The notes: a model not told the origin generated them from the sequence alone. A stretch of 64,000 nucleotides of DNA from Liquorilactobacillus aquaticus DSM 21051 (GCF_001436755.1 NZ_AYZD01000015.1:148262-212261); one strand, 5' to 3'; shown: positions 1-13,605, numbered from the stretch's first letter. Numbers and translations are program-made.

Positions 1-360
1 GGTACTTTGTTTTCTGGTATTGTTTGTCACTGTTTTCTTTGATTTTAGAGACTGATCACTTTTATTAGGAATAGACTTTACCTCATTCTTATGATTATTA
101 TTTTTATGAACACTGGCTGTTTTATGTTGTGAGCCTTCATGATGCTTTGACGGCCGCTCGTTCATAGCCACAGGCTTATTTTTATTTACAGTTTTTACGG
201 CCTTTTTTGCTAATACTTCTCGTAATTGACGTTCTTCATTATCACCAATAGTTGACATATGATTGCTAACTGAAAATCCTTTTTGTCGCGCAACTTCAAT
301 GACAGCTTTACTGTTGACATTTAATTCTTTAGCTAATTGGTAAATTCGTTTTTTCCCCAT
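1..360 (-). CDS. infB: Translation initiation factor IF-2, N-terminal part (runs off the window)
   Basis: This is the 5' end of infB; the rest lies beyond position 1. IF-2 is the GTPase that brings initiator tRNA to the 30S subunit. The start ATG at 360 is preceded by GGAGTG. The protein begins MGKKRIYQLAKELNVNSK, the classic IF2_N fold. It then passes into a low-complexity Lys/Asn/His/Ser-rich linker typical of Gram-positive IF-2. The GTPase domain is not in the window. It is the last visible gene of the rimP-nusA-ylxR-ylxQ-infB operon. Confidence 0.95.
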   Translation of the reverse strand, partial: MGKKRIYQLAKELNVNSKAVIEVARQKGFSVSNHMSTIGDNEERQLREVLAKKAVKTVNKNKPVAMNERPSKHHEGSQHKTASVHKNNNHKNEVKSIPNKSDQSLKSKKTVTNNTRKQST

Positions 361-444
361 ACATTCACACTCCTATCATTAAATAAAATCATTTCCAGAG
401 CTATTCGTTCAAATACAACAATCCAAAGTTGCAAAATATTACTC

Positions 445-747
445 TCACTCTAATAATAAAGTAATTTTTCGACTAAAGCCACTATCATCGACCGCAACAA
501 TTTTGCGTTGAATTCCAATAGCATTGCTAAGTTCAATCTGCGTAAAACTACTATTCATTGTGATATTGTAACTTTGACATTTGTCTGTATATTTTTTGAG
601 TGTAGTTTCAGAACAATCACTCGCTACAAAAACGAAGTATGTTTTATTTGTACGAATTTTTTTCAAAACATTTTCATCGCCCGTTGTGAGTTTATTTGCT
701 CGTCGAGCAAGCCCAAGCATCTGGAGTACTTTCTTTTTATTTTCCAT
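445..747 (-). CDS. ylxQ: L7Ae-family ribosomal/kink-turn RNA-binding protein YlxQ
   Basis: A protein of about 100 aa with the L7Ae/L30e fold, starting MENKKKVLQMLGLARRANK and containing TTGDENVLKKI, as in bacterial YlxQ. These proteins bind kink-turn RNA and are associated with ribosomes, but their role is not well defined. I chose the ATG at 747, which overlaps the end of ylxR by 11 bases. Upstream in-frame codons would extend further into ylxR and do not match the family N-terminus. It lies between ylxR and infB in the nusA operon, the usual Firmicutes order. Confidence 0.88.
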   Translation of the reverse strand: MENKKKVLQMLGLARRANKLTTGDENVLKKIRTNKTYFVFVASDCSETTLKKYTDKCQSYNITMNSSFTQIELSNAIGIQRKIVAVDDSGFSRKITLLLE

Positions 748-1039
748 TTCCGAACAACTCACGCCGTGCAGCTTGATGGTCAACATATTTTACTAATTCA
801 TCGTAAAATTCATCAGGAATTTTTGTTTCGAATACTTTGTCAAAAGTTCGCTCCGCCTGAGCCTTTTTAGCAATATCGACATCCAAACAAATGTAGGCAC
901 CACGTCCAGCTTTTTTACCAGTTGGGTCAAGACTGACTTCGTTTTCTTTGTTCTTAACAATCCGCACCAGCTCTTTTTTGGGCTTCATTTCACCAGTAAC
1001 AATATCTTTGCGCATTGGTATCTTTCGCTTACGAGCCAT
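737..1039 (-). CDS. ylxR: YlxR family RNA-binding protein (DUF448)
   Basis: A 100-aa basic protein starting MARKRKIPMRKDIVTGEMKP. It carries the DUF448 features: KKELVRIV in the first third, then the GRGAYIC motif and a K/A-rich helix. YlxR homologues are small RNA-binding or nucleoid-associated regulators encoded in the nusA-infB operon. An AAGGGGG ribosome site precedes the ATG. In most relatives the motif Cys sits near GRGAYIC, as seen here. Confidence 0.92.
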   Translation of the reverse strand: MARKRKIPMRKDIVTGEMKPKKELVRIVKNKENEVSLDPTGKKAGRGAYICLDVDIAKKAQAERTFDKVFETKIPDEFYDELVKYVDHQAARRELFGNGK

Positions 1040-1051
1040 TTGAATACCCCC

Positions 1052-2149
1052 TTAGTTATTGTCAATAGATTGATCTGTTACAGTTTCTTTGTTTTCTTCA
1101 GAGCTGCTTGTATTATCGAACTCTGATTCAGACTTAATATCAATTTTGAAGCCAGTCAATTTGGCCGCAAGTCGAGCATTTTGCCCTTTTTTCCCAATGG
1201 CAAGTGAAAGCTGATCATCTGGAACAACCACTGTACATGCACGTTCATTTTGCGGATCAAAAACAACGTTTAAGACTTCAGCGGGATTTAAAGCATTGCT
1301 AATAAAATCTGCTGGTTCATCGCGCCACTCAACGATATCCATATTCTCGCCCTTCAGTTCATTAACAATTACCTGAACTCGTTCGCCGCGAGGGCCGACA
1401 CATGTTCCAACTGGGTCAACACCTTCACTATTTGAACGTACAGCTACCTTAGCGCGATCGCCCGCCTCGCGTGCTATTGAAACAATTTCAACTGTGCCAT
1501 CGAATATTTCCGGAATTTCTTGTTCAAACAGACGTTTTAAAAGATCAGGGTGTGATCGACTTACAAAGACTTGCGGACCCTTTGAAGTATTTTCCACTTT
1601 ATAAATATAAACTTTAATACGATCATGCGCTTTATATTCCTCACCTGGAATTTGATCTTGGTGTGATAATACAGCCTCAACACGTCCTAAGTTCACATAA
1701 ACATAGCGATGATCATGCCGTTCCACTTCACCTGTTACAATTTCATTTTCATATTGGATATACTCATCATAAATGATTCCACGTTCTGCTTCACGAACAC
1801 GTTGCATGATAACTTGCTTAGCAGTCTGCGCAGCTATTCGCCCAAAGTTCTTGGGTGTTACCTCAAAGCGAATCGTATCCCCGACCTCATATGCTTTGTT
1901 GATCTGAAGAGCCTCTTTCAGGCTGACCTCTAAACGCGAATCAAATACCTCATCAACAACTTCTTTAACAGCGTAAACATGTATATCGCCGCCATTTTGA
2001 TCAAAATCAACTTCAACATTTTGAGCTTGACCATAATTACGTTTATAAGCCGAAACTAACGCCGCTTCAAGCGCATCAAGTACGACTTGTTTTTTTATAC
2101 CTTTTTCCTTTTCTAATGCATCTAAGGCATTCAATAATTCCTTACTCAT
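1052..2149 (-). CDS. nusA: Transcription termination/antitermination factor NusA
   Basis: A 365-aa protein that binds RNA polymerase and modulates pausing, termination and antitermination. Domains in order: an N-terminal RNAP-binding domain (residues ~1-125, with MSKELLNALDALEKEKGIKK), an S1 domain (~135-200, GEVERHDHRYVYVNLG), then KH1/KH2 (~230-345, with VGPRGERVQ and IGKKGQNARLAAKLTG). The C-terminus ends in a short acidic Ser/Glu tail, as in Gram-positive NusA, which lacks the acidic repeats of E. coli. A GGAGA ribosome site precedes the ATG. Second gene of the rimP operon. Confidence 0.97.
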   Translation of the reverse strand: MSKELLNALDALEKEKGIKKQVVLDALEAALVSAYKRNYGQAQNVEVDFDQNGGDIHVYAVKEVVDEVFDSRLEVSLKEALQINKAYEVGDTIRFEVTPKNFGRIAAQTAKQVIMQRVREAERGIIYDEYIQYENEIVTGEVERHDHRYVYVNLGRVEAVLSHQDQIPGEEYKAHDRIKVYIYKVENTSKGPQVFVSRSHPDLLKRLFEQEIPEIFDGTVEIVSIAREAGDRAKVAVRSNSEGVDPVGTCVGPRGERVQVIVNELKGENMDIVEWRDEPADFISNALNPAEVLNVVFDPQNERACTVVVPDDQLSLAIGKKGQNARLAAKLTGFKIDIKSESEFDNTSSSEENKETVTDQSIDNN

Positions 2150-2173
2150 CTTACTTTTTCTCCTTAATGGTAT

Positions 2174-2647
2174 TTAGAATTTGATGGCCAACCGTGCTTG
2201 GGCAATCTGTTTACGATTTATTTTAACTGTTTTTTTACGTGTTTTATCCATATATTCAAGTGTTAGATCTGTATCATTTAGAGCAATCAAGGTCCCCTCG
2301 TACACTTTTGAACCATCAAGCTGCTGGTACAATGAAACATGAATATATTTATTCATCGCTCTCTCAAAATCGCGCGCTTTTTTAAGTGGACGTTCCGCTC
2401 CTGGAGAGGAAACTTCAAGATAATATGCCTGAGGAATCGGATCAGGGTCACAAGAGTCAAGTTTTTCACTTAGCTGATCACTTACCAAAGCACATTCTTC
2501 AATGTTAATCCCATTTTCTTTATCGATAAAAACACGTAGATACCAGCTTTTACCTTCCTTTACAAATTCAATATCGACCAATTCGAAATTATTTGCTTTT
2601 AAAATAGGCGTAACTAACTCAGTAACTGTCTTTACTACGGTACTCAC
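2174..2647 (-). CDS. rimP: Ribosome maturation factor RimP
   Basis: A 157-aa protein needed for 30S subunit maturation. The sequence shows the N-terminal alpha/beta domain ([19 protein letters not shown], then the conserved DxxxGINIEEC stretch) and [13 protein letters not shown], the RimP signature. A C-terminal SH3-like domain follows. The start is GTG at 2647, preceded by AAGGAGG at good spacing. It is the first gene of the nusA operon and lies just downstream of the polC terminator, so its promoter should lie between about 2650 and 2700. Confidence 0.95.
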   Translation of the reverse strand: MSTVVKTVTELVTPILKANNFELVDIEFVKEGKSWYLRVFIDKENGINIEECALVSDQLSEKLDSCDPDPIPQAYYLEVSSPGAERPLKKARDFERAMNKYIHVSLYQQLDGSKVYEGTLIALNDTDLTLEYMDKTRKKTVKINRKQIAQARLAIKF

Positions 2648-2704
2648 GCATTGACCTCCTTATAACTTTTCCGATTCTACTGTTACTTCAGTAGTTGCAA
2701 TAAA

Positions 2705-2730
2705 AAGAGCGAGCATCACTGCTCACTCTT
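2705..2730 (-). terminator. Rho-independent terminator after polC
   Basis: On the minus strand a hairpin (AAGAGTGAGC, loop, GCTCGCTCTT) is followed by a T-run. It sits between the polC stop and rimP and separates the proS-polC block from the nusA operon. Confidence 0.85.
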
Positions 2731-2821
2731 AACGAGTTATCTAATTACAATAACAATTTTACCATAAAAAAGCGGTCTAAACAACTATGCCTATTGAAAA
2801 AAAGCACGTTTTTAGCGTTAA

Positions 2822-5800
2822 TTAAAACATTGAATCAAATAAACTTAATTGGTTCTCATCTGGCAGATTATCTAAAACATGATTTTCAGTCATGAAGTCG
2901 ATTAATGTCTTAGAAACTTTCCCTCTTTTGGCAAGATCCTCTTTTGATAAGAATGGCCTTTCTTCGCGCGCTGCTACTATTTGCTTTGCAACGTTAGTTC
3001 CTAAACCAGGAACGGCATTAAATGGTGCAATCAAGCTTTTACCCTCGATTTTCCATGTCGAAACATCAGATTTTTTAAGTTCGACCATCTGAAATGTAAA
3101 ACCGCGTTCAAGCATTTCATTAGCCAACTCAAGTACTGTCAGGAGATTCTTTTCTTTCGTCGAAGCATCCATTCCTTTATCTGTAATGTCCTTCATAGCA
3201 GCTTTAACTGCATCTTTACCGCGTGACATTGCTACCAGATCAAAATCATCTGCACGAACACTAAAATATGCGCAGTAGTAAAGAAGTGGAAAGTAAACTT
3301 TGAAGTATGCAATGCGCAGCGCCATCATGACATAAGCTGCAGCATGTGCTTTAGGAAACATATACTTGATTTTTAGGCATGCGTCAATATACCATTCTGG
3401 GACTTTTGCATCCCGCATATCTTGCTGCCAATCATCAGGTATTCCACGTCCTTTTCGCACATGTTCCATTATTTTGAAAGCACGATCAGCCTCGACGCCC
3501 ATATGGATTAGATCCATCATGATATCATCACGACATCCGATAACTTCAGGCATTGTAACTGTTCCATCTTTGATCAGTTCTTCAGCATTCCCAAGCCAAA
3601 CATCGGTTCCATGTGATAAACCTGAAATTTTCAGCAATTCAGAAAATGTCTGAGGTTCAGTTTCTTCCAACATTCCGCGAACAAAACGCGTCCCAAATTC
3701 CGGAATACCCAAAGTTCCCGTATTAGAATTAATCTGATCAGAAGTTACATTTAAAATCTCAGTTCCGGTGAATAACTGCATTATTCCCGGATCAGTCGGA
3801 GGAATAGTTTTTGGATCAACTCCAGAAAGATCCTGCAGCATTCTAATCATCGTTGGATCATCATGCCCCAGAATATCTAATTTAAGAATGTTATCGTGAA
3901 TTGAATGGAAATCAAAATGGGTTGTCTGCCATGCAGCTGACAAGTCATCAGCTGGATACTGAATAGGCGTAAAGTCATAAATATCCATGTAGTCAGGTAC
4001 AACAATAATCCCTGCTGGATGTTGACCAGTCGTCCTTTTAACCCCAGTAGCTCCCTTCGCAAGCCGATCAATTTCTGCATTTCGCAGCGTTTGTTCTGTA
4101 TCACGCTCATATGCTTTTACATATCCATACGCTGTTTTATCAGCAACTGTTCCGATCGTTCCTGCGCGGTAAACATTCTTTTCACCAAACAAAACTTTAG
4201 TGTAATTATGTGCAATCGGCTGATAGTCGCCTGAAAAGTTTAAATCAATATCAGGTACCTTATTACCATAAAATCCAAGGAAAGTCTCAAACGGAATATC
4301 ATGTCCATCTTTAACTAATTCTGTTCCACAGTTGGGGCATTTCTTTTCAGGCAAATCGTAACCGGACCCATACTCACCTTTTTCATAGAAATGACTCCAC
4401 TTGCAGCTAGGACAACGATAATGAGGCGGGAGAGGATTGACTTCTGTAATCCCTGCCATTGTTGCAACTAAACTTGAACCAACAGATCCTCGCGACCCAA
4501 CCAAATATCCATCCTTATTTGACTTGAAAACCAACTTTTGTGCAATCAGATAAATAACAGAGAATCCATTTCCTATAACGCTTTTAAGTTCCTTGTCCAA
4601 TCGCTTCTGCACAATGTCAGGAAGTTCATCACCATAAAGTTCATGCGCCTTATTCATCGTTAACTCTTTAATTTCTTCTTCTGCCCCGTCCATTTTTGGA
4701 GTATACAACTTGTCCTTGACAGGAGTTATTTCCTCCGTCATATCTTTAATCCTGTTAGGATCATCAACAACCACCTTTTTGGCTGTCTCCTCTCCTAAAA
4801 ATGAGAACTCAGCCAACATTTCATCCGTTGTTCTGAAATGTGCATCTGGTAATTGTTTGATACGATTGAGTGGATTAGCACCACCTTGTGAATGGACCAA
4901 AATTTTTCGATAAATAGCATCTTCTTTATTTAAAAAGTGAACATCCCCAGTTGCAGCGACTGGTTTTTTCAATTCTTTCCCAAGATCGACCATGTTTTTG
5001 ATTATTTCTTCTAAATCTTGTGTATCTTTAATGAGCTCTTGCTCTAACAACGGTGCATAAAGCGGCTTAGGCTGTATTTCAAGATAATCATAGAACATCG
5101 CTTTTTCCTTAGCTTCGTTATACCCCTTTTGCATCATCGCAGTAAACACTTCACCATTCGAACAAGCAGAACCAATTATTAATCCCTCACGATACTTTGT
5201 TAGCTCAGAACGCGGTATTCGCGGCATGCGATAGAAATATTTAACCATCGATAAAGAAGCAAGTTTGAAAAGATTTTTTAAACCAATCTGATTGACTGCG
5301 ATAATCGTCGCATGAAAAGGATGTTCATGTTTATATGCTGCACTTTCACCCAAGTAATTGTTTAGCTGATCATGATACTCTATATGATATTTTTCTTCTG
5401 CTTCTTTTAACATTGCAAAGTAAATATGCCCTGTTGCTTCAGCATCATAGATAGCACGATGATGATGTTCTAAGTTGACATTCAGCATTTTTGTTAATTT
5501 GTTCAAACGAAAACTTTTTAATTGCGGGTATAACAACCGAGCCAATGTCAGTGTATCAATCCACGGGCTTTGAATAAGCGGTAAATTATGCCGCTTGTAG
5601 CCTGTATTCATGAAGTCAACATCAAAAGTCGCGTTATGTCCTACAATAATAGAATCCTTACAAAAAGCCTGAAATAATTTAAAGACCTCTGCTTCACTTT
5701 TTGATCCACGAACCATATCATCCGTGATACTTGTTAGGTTGATTGTTGTTTGAGACAGAGGGTGACCTGGATCTATAAATTCTTCAAACTGGTCAATAAC

Positions 5801-7165
5801 GTTTCCCTTATTCATCTTGACAGCCGACAATTCAATGACCTTGTCATAGCGGGCAGAAAGGCCTGTTGTTTCGGTATCAAAAACAACGTAAGTAGCATCT
5901 TTCAATAACACATGTGCATCATTGTAACCGATCGGAGTCCCATCATCTACCACATTGGCTTCAACACCGTATAAAATCTTTATATTATTTTTTTGACCAG
6001 CTGTATGTGCTTCTGGGAAAGCCTGCAATGTACTGTGATCTGTTACCGCGATTGCCTTTTGGCCCCATTTAGCTGCCTGCTCAACGTAACTTGTAATACT
6101 GTTTGTTGCATCCATCATACTCATATTTGTGTGAAGATGCAGTTCAACTCGCTTTTCATCCTCCGCTGCTGTATCCTGCCGTTCGCTGTGTGGAATCTGA
6201 TTGATATCATAAGCATTGATAACTAGATCATGCATAAAATTATCTTCTTGCACACTTCCTCGAACTTTGACCCACTGGCCTTCCTTGATAGCATTGAAAC
6301 ATGCCTCGTCCTCATCGGTCCGCGAGAATTTTTTGACAACGATCGATGAACTATAATCAGTTATTTTGATAATTAACAACTCGCGCGATGAACGCAGCTT
6401 GCGAACTTCTTTATCAAAGATATAACCTTGGACAATTACTGAACGTTCTTCTTCTGTAATATCAACCATTTGAAGCGGCTGTTCTCTGTTATCAATCTTT
6501 TTGCCTAAAGTTACCGGACCTTCGATTACAGGTAAAGCTTGTTCATTTTCCTTTTTTTGTTTATTCTGTTTTTTTATTGCTTCAACTGCCTTTTTTGCCA
6601 GCTCAGCATCAGTTTTAGCTTTTCTTTCTTTAAATTCATCAATTTTCTTTTGTGATTTTGATTGATCAACCAAAGTCTGAACAGAAAAGTCCGGAAATCC
6701 CAATTTTTGGTACTCTTGTTCGATCGGCCCCAGAGCTTGTGTTGTTAAAAAATTTTTGACAACTTCATTGTCTGCGATAAACATCACACGCTTTTCGTCA
6801 AGATATGGGACATTACTATTGCATAGCTCTTGAACAAGCGGCGAACTAATGCCGCAGTTTTTGACGACCCATTCCCAGTATTCTCCAAGATTTTTATCAC
6901 TTAAGTTTGGTGAATCAGTTTGAATAATAATGTCCGTTTCTGCAATATCCTTGAAGCCCAGTTTAAGATGCTGCCAAAATTCAAAAAATGTTGCAAATGG
7001 CCATATGTCATCAGTGCATATTACAAAATCCCAGCGTTTAGATTTGCGATGAACCTCAACTTTTCTTATTTCAGTTTCAGCTAAGTGTTTTTCTTGTTCT
7101 GGAGAAGGTTCCCACTTGATCTGCTCAAGTAATTTACGGAACAACAATCGTTTATCAAGTTTCAC
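2822..7165 (-). CDS. polC: DNA polymerase III PolC, Gram-positive replicative alpha subunit
   Basis: The replicative polymerase of low-GC Gram-positives, about 1447 aa, close to the usual ~1440. Domains in order: N-terminal domain, OB fold (~230-320), PHP domain ([11 protein letters not shown] at ~345), an inserted DnaQ-like 3'-5' exonuclease ([15 protein letters not shown] at ~420, with [15 protein letters not shown]), the rest of PHP, a four-Cys zinc knuckle (CPSC and CPNCG), the palm with the catalytic [12 protein letters not shown], then HhH and C-terminal domains. I place the start at the GTG at 7165, which has AAAGGAAGG eight to nine bases upstream and yields [16 protein letters not shown]. 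The ATG at 7216 lacks a convincing ribosome site. Confidence 0.96.
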   Translation of the reverse strand: MKLDKRLLFRKLLEQIKWEPSPEQEKHLAETEIRKVEVHRKSKRWDFVICTDDIWPFATFFEFWQHLKLGFKDIAETDIIIQTDSPNLSDKNLGEYWEWVVKNCGISSPLVQELCNSNVPYLDEKRVMFIADNEVVKNFLTTQALGPIEQEYQKLGFPDFSVQTLVDQSKSQKKIDEFKERKAKTDAELAKKAVEAIKKQNKQKKENEQALPVIEGPVTLGKKIDNREQPLQMVDITEEERSVIVQGYIFDKEVRKLRSSRELLIIKITDYSSSIVVKKFSRTDEDEACFNAIKEGQWVKVRGSVQEDNFMHDLVINAYDINQIPHSERQDTAAEDEKRVELHLHTNMSMMDATNSITSYVEQAAKWGQKAIAVTDHSTLQAFPEAHTAGQKNNIKILYGVEANVVDDGTPIGYNDAHVLLKDATYVVFDTETTGLSARYDKVIELSAVKMNKGNVIDQFEEFIDPGHPLSQTTINLTSITDDMVRGSKSEAEVFKLFQAFCKDSIIVGHNATFDVDFMNTGYKRHNLPLIQSPWIDTLTLARLLYPQLKSFRLNKLTKMLNVNLEHHHRAIYDAEATGHIYFAMLKEAEEKYHIEYHDQLNNYLGESAAYKHEHPFHATIIAVNQIGLKNLFKLASLSMVKYFYRMPRIPRSELTKYREGLIIGSACSNGEVFTAMMQKGYNEAKEKAMFYDYLEIQPKPLYAPLLEQELIKDTQDLEEIIKNMVDLGKELKKPVAATGDVHFLNKEDAIYRKILVHSQGGANPLNRIKQLPDAHFRTTDEMLAEFSFLGEETAKKVVVDDPNRIKDMTEEITPVKDKLYTPKMDGAEEEIKELTMNKAHELYGDELPDIVQKRLDKELKSVIGNGFSVIYLIAQKLVFKSNKDGYLVGSRGSVGSSLVATMAGITEVNPLPPHYRCPSCKWSHFYEKGEYGSGYDLPEKKCPNCGTELVKDGHDIPFETFLGFYGNKVPDIDLNFSGDYQPIAHNYTKVLFGEKNVYRAGTIGTVADKTAYGYVKAYERDTEQTLRNAEIDRLAKGATGVKRTTGQHPAGIIVVPDYMDIYDFTPIQYPADDLSAAWQTTHFDFHSIHDNILKLDILGHDDPTMIRMLQDLSGVDPKTIPPTDPGIMQLFTGTEILNVTSDQINSNTGTLGIPEFGTRFVRGMLEETEPQTFSELLKISGLSHGTDVWLGNAEELIKDGTVTMPEVIGCRDDIMMDLIHMGVEADRAFKIMEHVRKGRGIPDDWQQDMRDAKVPEWYIDACLKIKYMFPKAHAAAYVMMALRIAYFKVYFPLLYYCAYFSVRADDFDLVAMSRGKDAVKAAMKDITDKGMDASTKEKNLLTVLELANEMLERGFTFQMVELKKSDVSTWKIEGKSLIAPFNAVPGLGTNVAKQIVAAREERPFLSKEDLAKRGKVSKTLIDFMTENHVLDNLPDENQLSLFDSMF

Positions 7166-7266
7166 AGTGATTATCCTTCCTTTACGATTCATAAAAGGCT
7201 GGAATAAATTCGTCATTCATTTCAGCCTAATTGTTATTATTAAATTAGCCGCCAGCTTGTTGCATA

Positions 7267-9012
<1,746 letters not shown>

Positions 9013-9050
9013 TTAATTAAATAATTGTGCTCTTCAAAATTTTCTTTTGA

Positions 9051-10328
9051 CTAATTAAAAAAATAACGCTGAATATCATTCCACGTAACAAGTATCATCA
9101 ACAGCATCAAAAAACCGAAACCTATCAATGTAATGATTCCTTCTTTTTCAGGTGATATCGGTTTATGCCTAATTCCCTCGATAACATTCAGCAGCAGTTT
9201 TCCACCATCCAGTGCTGGTATCGGTAATAGATTAACCACTCCTAGATTAACTGATAAGAAGGCTAACAAACGAATAACATTTACAATTCCATATTTAGCC
9301 GCCTGTGAGGTGTAGGAATACATTGCGACAGGCCCCCCAAGATCATTTAAACTGAAACCTTTTGTAAACATTCCAATGAGAGCACTAAAAATAGCCACAA
9401 TCATTCCCCATGTCTCAGTAAAACCATATGTGATAATTGCCCATGGAGATCTGTTTTTATTTACTTTTGACTCAATCCCAATTTGACCAATTTTCTGACC
9501 ATTGCTATTTTTAACTTTCGGTGTAATCGTAATACTTTGTTTTTTTCCGTCTCTCTCTATCAATAAATCTGTCTTTTTTCCGCCTTGTTTACTGATCTGA
9601 GCAACTAGCTTCTCCCAACTATCAGTTTTTTCATTATTGACCTCGACAATTTTATCGCTTGCTTTAAGCCCAGCTTTATCGGCAGCTGAATCGGTTACTA
9701 CTTTTCCAATCGTATTGGTTGAACTAAGAACCCCACCCTGCAAAACAGCTAGCAGTGTAAATGCAACAATTGCTAAAATAAAGTTGTTAAGCGGCCCAGC
9801 AAAATTAGTTAACATTCTTTGTGTTAACTTTGCAGATTGAAACTGCACATCAAGCGGAGCAATTCTTACCTCAGTACCATCATCCTCAATAATTGATGCA
9901 TCATGAAAAACGGAATAGCGATGATACTGGTCCTCATCGCCATTTTCATAACCTTCAATCCACAGTTCTTTTTCTAAATCCCATTTTACAACTTGAAATG
10001 GAATCCCATTCAACAATAATTTCTTCTGACTTGCATTTATTTTAGCAACTTTTCCTTGCTCGTCCAAAATGAGCGTAATGAGTTTACCCGCTTTTAACGA
10101 TTCATCATTTTCTTCTAATCCCGCCATTCTGACATATCCGCCTAAAGGAAGGATTCTAATCGTATAAGTAGTCGCATTTTTATGGTAAGAAAAGATTTTA
10201 GGACCCATTCCAATTGAAAATTCACGTACGAGTATATTTGCACGCTTGGCAAAATAGAAATGTCCAAATTCATGCACAAGTACAAGAATTCCAAAAATGA
10301 TAATAAAAGTAATGATAGTTATAATCAT
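9051..10328 (-). CDS. rseP: Site-2 intramembrane zinc metalloprotease RseP/RasP
   Basis: A 425-aa membrane protease that cleaves anti-sigma factors and signal-peptide remnants within the bilayer. The first membrane helix carries the zinc-binding HEFGH (residues ~19-23). ILPLGGYVRMAG follows. A PDZ domain lies at about 185-290 (SAADKAGLKASDKIVEVNNE). The late helix has NLLPIPALDGGKLL, giving the third zinc ligand. AAAGGA precedes the ATG. It is immediately downstream of cdsA, as in most Firmicutes. Confidence 0.95.
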   Translation of the reverse strand: MIITIITFIIIFGILVLVHEFGHFYFAKRANILVREFSIGMGPKIFSYHKNATTYTIRILPLGGYVRMAGLEENDESLKAGKLITLILDEQGKVAKINASQKKLLLNGIPFQVVKWDLEKELWIEGYENGDEDQYHRYSVFHDASIIEDDGTEVRIAPLDVQFQSAKLTQRMLTNFAGPLNNFILAIVAFTLLAVLQGGVLSSTNTIGKVVTDSAADKAGLKASDKIVEVNNEKTDSWEKLVAQISKQGGKKTDLLIERDGKKQSITITPKVKNSNGQKIGQIGIESKVNKNRSPWAIITYGFTETWGMIVAIFSALIGMFTKGFSLNDLGGPVAMYSYTSQAAKYGIVNVIRLLAFLSVNLGVVNLLPIPALDGGKLLLNVIEGIRHKPISPEKEGIITLIGFGFLMLLMILVTWNDIQRYFFN

Positions 10329-10366
10329 ATAATATTCCTTTCATCATGAATAAAAGCGTCTAATTA

Positions 10367-11152
10367 TCAGATCAATCCAACAAAATGCATAATGGGTAAA
10401 ACAACCAATAACGAATCAAAACGATCCAAAATGCCACCATGGCCAGGCAGAATTTTTCCAGAATCCTTAACACCATAATAACGTTTAAGTGCTGATTCAA
10501 CAAGATCGCCTAACTGTCCTGCAACAGAAGCTAAGAGTATCACTAACAGCATCGTTCCCCAACTGTAAACCTGTGGGAAAAAGTATGTAAATACTGCACC
10601 GACTATCAACGCTATTACTGACCCACCAATCGTGCCTTCCCAAGTTTTATTAGGACTAATATGCGGGGCAAGTTTGTTTTTCCCAAACTTACGTCCGACC
10701 ATATAAGCCCCACTGTCAGTTGCCCAAACAACAAATAGAATTAGAAAAAGAACATCTAATCCTGCTTGACGTGCGACAATCAAGTAGTGAAATCCGACGG
10801 AAATGTAAATAACGCCAAGCGTTAAAAAACCCGCATCGTCAAATGAAAAACGGTTACGTGTCACAACTGTGTACAACAAATATATGAGAATGAAAAAATA
10901 AAAAATGCTGAAACGCAGCTCTGGATCAGGCAAAAAGGTTAACCACTGCTCCGGAATTAGAAGCGTTAATCCTGCCAGAGAGCCAATCATCGCTTCAGGT
11001 GAAACTAATAATTTTTTTCGCATTATATATATTTCCGATAAACCAATTAAACCGAGCAATATACACAATATCTCAAATGGTAATTTTCCATAGATAACTA
11101 ATGGAATAAAAATTAATAAAGCTATCGTCGCTGTTATTACACGTTGTTTCAT
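10367..11152 (-). CDS. cdsA: Phosphatidate cytidylyltransferase CdsA
   Basis: A 261-aa multispanning enzyme making CDP-diacylglycerol from phosphatidate and CTP, the branch point to phosphatidylglycerol and cardiolipin. Several hydrophobic helices precede the signature region: WATDSGAYMVGRKFGKNKL, then SPNKTWEGTIGG, and near the end GKILPGHGGILDRFDSL. AAGGAG lies before the ATG. It follows uppS with only six bases between them, suggesting co-transcription. Confidence 0.95.
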   Translation of the reverse strand: MKQRVITATIALLIFIPLVIYGKLPFEILCILLGLIGLSEIYIMRKKLLVSPEAMIGSLAGLTLLIPEQWLTFLPDPELRFSIFYFFILIYLLYTVVTRNRFSFDDAGFLTLGVIYISVGFHYLIVARQAGLDVLFLILFVVWATDSGAYMVGRKFGKNKLAPHISPNKTWEGTIGGSVIALIVGAVFTYFFPQVYSWGTMLLVILLASVAGQLGDLVESALKRYYGVKDSGKILPGHGGILDRFDSLLVVLPIMHFVGLI

Positions 11153-11158
11153 AATAAA

Positions 11159-11935
11159 CTACTCCTTCTTCAAACCACCAAAGCGCCGATTACGGCTTTG
11201 GTATTCGTAAATATTTTCCTTTAGAGTTTCTGCCGTATAATCTGGCCACAAAACATCTGAAAATACAAATTCACTGTAAGCAACTTGCCACAGCAAAAAA
11301 TTGGACAATCTTATTTCTCCACTGGTTCTAATCAACAAATCAGGATCATTATATGGTTTTAAGGAATCAGTCATAAGTGTTTCCGTAATTTTTTGATCAT
11401 CTATTTCATCAATATCCAACCGTCCAGCTTTTACCTGTTTAGCAATTTCTTTAACCATGGTATTTATTTCCGCACGCCCACCATAGTTAATCGCAAAATT
11501 AAGGATCATTCCATCATTCAGTGCGGTTTGCTCAATGGCTCGTCTAACTGCTTCTTTAGTTTTAGCAGGCAGGTCATCAATATAGCCGATGGCATTGACA
11601 CGGATATTTTTTTCAATTAGTTCAGGAACAAATGTATCAAAAAAAGTTATCGGTAATCCCATTAAAAAATCTACTTCTTTTTTGGGCCTTTTCCAATTCT
11701 CAGTTGAAAAAGTATACAGTGTAAGCACTCTTACACCCAATCCATTTGCTGCCCTTGTGACTTCCTTGACAGTCTCTAAGGCTGTTTTGTGTCCAGCAAT
11801 GCGCGGAAGATGCCGTTTTTGTGCCCAACGACCATTTCCATCCATAATTATTGCAATATGCGCAGGAATCCTTTTTGGATCGAGTACCATCTCTTCTTCC
11901 GAATGTGACCCATTCTTAATTAGCTTTGAGAACAA
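11159..11935 (-). CDS. uppS: Isoprenyl transferase (undecaprenyl diphosphate synthase)
   Basis: A cis-prenyltransferase making the C55 carrier for peptidoglycan and wall polymers, 258 aa. Seen: HIAIIMDGNGRWA with the catalytic Asp, TLYTFSTENWKRP, NFAINYGGRAEI, and the C-terminal DLLIRTSGEIRLSNFLLWQ. The start is a TTG at 11935 with a strong GGAGGTG just upstream; it gives MFSKLIKNG, which fits the family's short N-terminus. The longer in-frame extension to 12058 has no ribosome site and no family match. Confidence 0.94.
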   Translation of the reverse strand: MFSKLIKNGSHSEEEMVLDPKRIPAHIAIIMDGNGRWAQKRHLPRIAGHKTALETVKEVTRAANGLGVRVLTLYTFSTENWKRPKKEVDFLMGLPITFFDTFVPELIEKNIRVNAIGYIDDLPAKTKEAVRRAIEQTALNDGMILNFAINYGGRAEINTMVKEIAKQVKAGRLDIDEIDDQKITETLMTDSLKPYNDPDLLIRTSGEIRLSNFLLWQVAYSEFVFSDVLWPDYTAETLKENIYEYQSRNRRFGGLKKE

Positions 11936-12119
11936 AGATACACCTCCATTAAAAGTCAAAATATATTTTAGCAAAAAATGAACAACGGGGCAAAGAGGAA
12001 CCCATTGATTCACACCATCAACAAAGAATCTTAAAAATGACTCTGTTGATTCAATCAATCAAAAGATCCAACAATGCTACCCGTTGTTCATGACCATCCT
12101 CAGCAGATGGCTGCTTACT

Positions 12120-12683
12120 TTAAACGTCAAGAATTTCTTTTTCTTTTTCAGCTTGTATAGCTTCAACATTCTTAATTGAGCTATTTGTTACCTTTTGTCC
12201 TTGTTCTTCTAGAACATGCAGGTCGTCCTCGGTGAGATCACCATTTTTTTCGGCCTTTTTAAGTTCATCCATCATATCGCGACGTACATTTCTCACAGCA
12301 ATCTTAGCATTTTCAGCTTCAGCTTTAACTTCCTTAGCGAGATCCTTACGTCTTTCCTCGGTCAACTGTGGAATAACCAGCCGAATAGCTGAGCCATCAT
12401 TAGCAGGCGAAATACCCAAGTCAGAAGCCAAAATTGCATGTTCGATATCTTTTAATGCTGATTTATCATACGGTGTGACAAGCAAAACACGAGCTTCTGG
12501 AACTGAAATTTGCGCTATCTGATTTAATGGCGTCGAAACACCATAATAGTCAACCATGATACGATTCAGTAAACTAGCATTAGCACGTCCCGCGCGAATA
12601 TTCCCCAGCTCACGTTGAAATGCTTCTTCTGCTTTAGTCATTCTATCTTTTGCTTTCTTGATTATCGGGTCATTGATTTGCAT
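12120..12683 (-). CDS. frr: Ribosome recycling factor
   Basis: A 187-aa factor that splits the post-termination ribosome with EF-G. It is a three-helix protein: [19 protein letters not shown] at the N-terminus, the middle domain (APYDKS-like [37 protein letters not shown]), and the C-terminal helix with [19 protein letters not shown] precedes the ATG. Only four bases separate it from pyrH. Confidence 0.97.
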   Translation of the reverse strand: MQINDPIIKKAKDRMTKAEEAFQRELGNIRAGRANASLLNRIMVDYYGVSTPLNQIAQISVPEARVLLVTPYDKSALKDIEHAILASDLGISPANDGSAIRLVIPQLTEERRKDLAKEVKAEAENAKIAVRNVRRDMMDELKKAEKNGDLTEDDLHVLEEQGQKVTNSSIKNVEAIQAEKEKEILDV

Positions 12684-12687
12684 AATA

Positions 12688-13425
<738 letters not shown>

Positions 13426-13582
13426 TCATTGTAAATTCACAATCAATATTTTACGAACACATTCTTATTTATTTTAACATACTTTTGTTGACTTGAATAT
13501 CTTAAAAGCAATTTTACGTCATACCATTTCTTGAATGTACTAAACCTTATTAAATACAAAAATTTATTTTCTAAAAAAAAAA

Positions 13583-13605
13583 ACTGTGACATTATTAGCC
13601 ACAGT
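13583..13605 (-). terminator. Terminator after tsf
   Basis: On the minus strand a short hairpin (ACTGTGG/CCACAGT-type arms around an AT-rich loop) is followed by an unbroken run of about 11 T. It lies just beyond the tsf stop. The remaining spacer, 13411-13571, is AT-rich and should hold the pyrH promoter. Confidence 0.85.

Noticed and set aside
11936-12058. N-terminal extension of UppS
   Set aside because: There is no ribosome site, the extension is hydrophobic and foreign to the family, and a TTG with GGAGG lies at the expected start.
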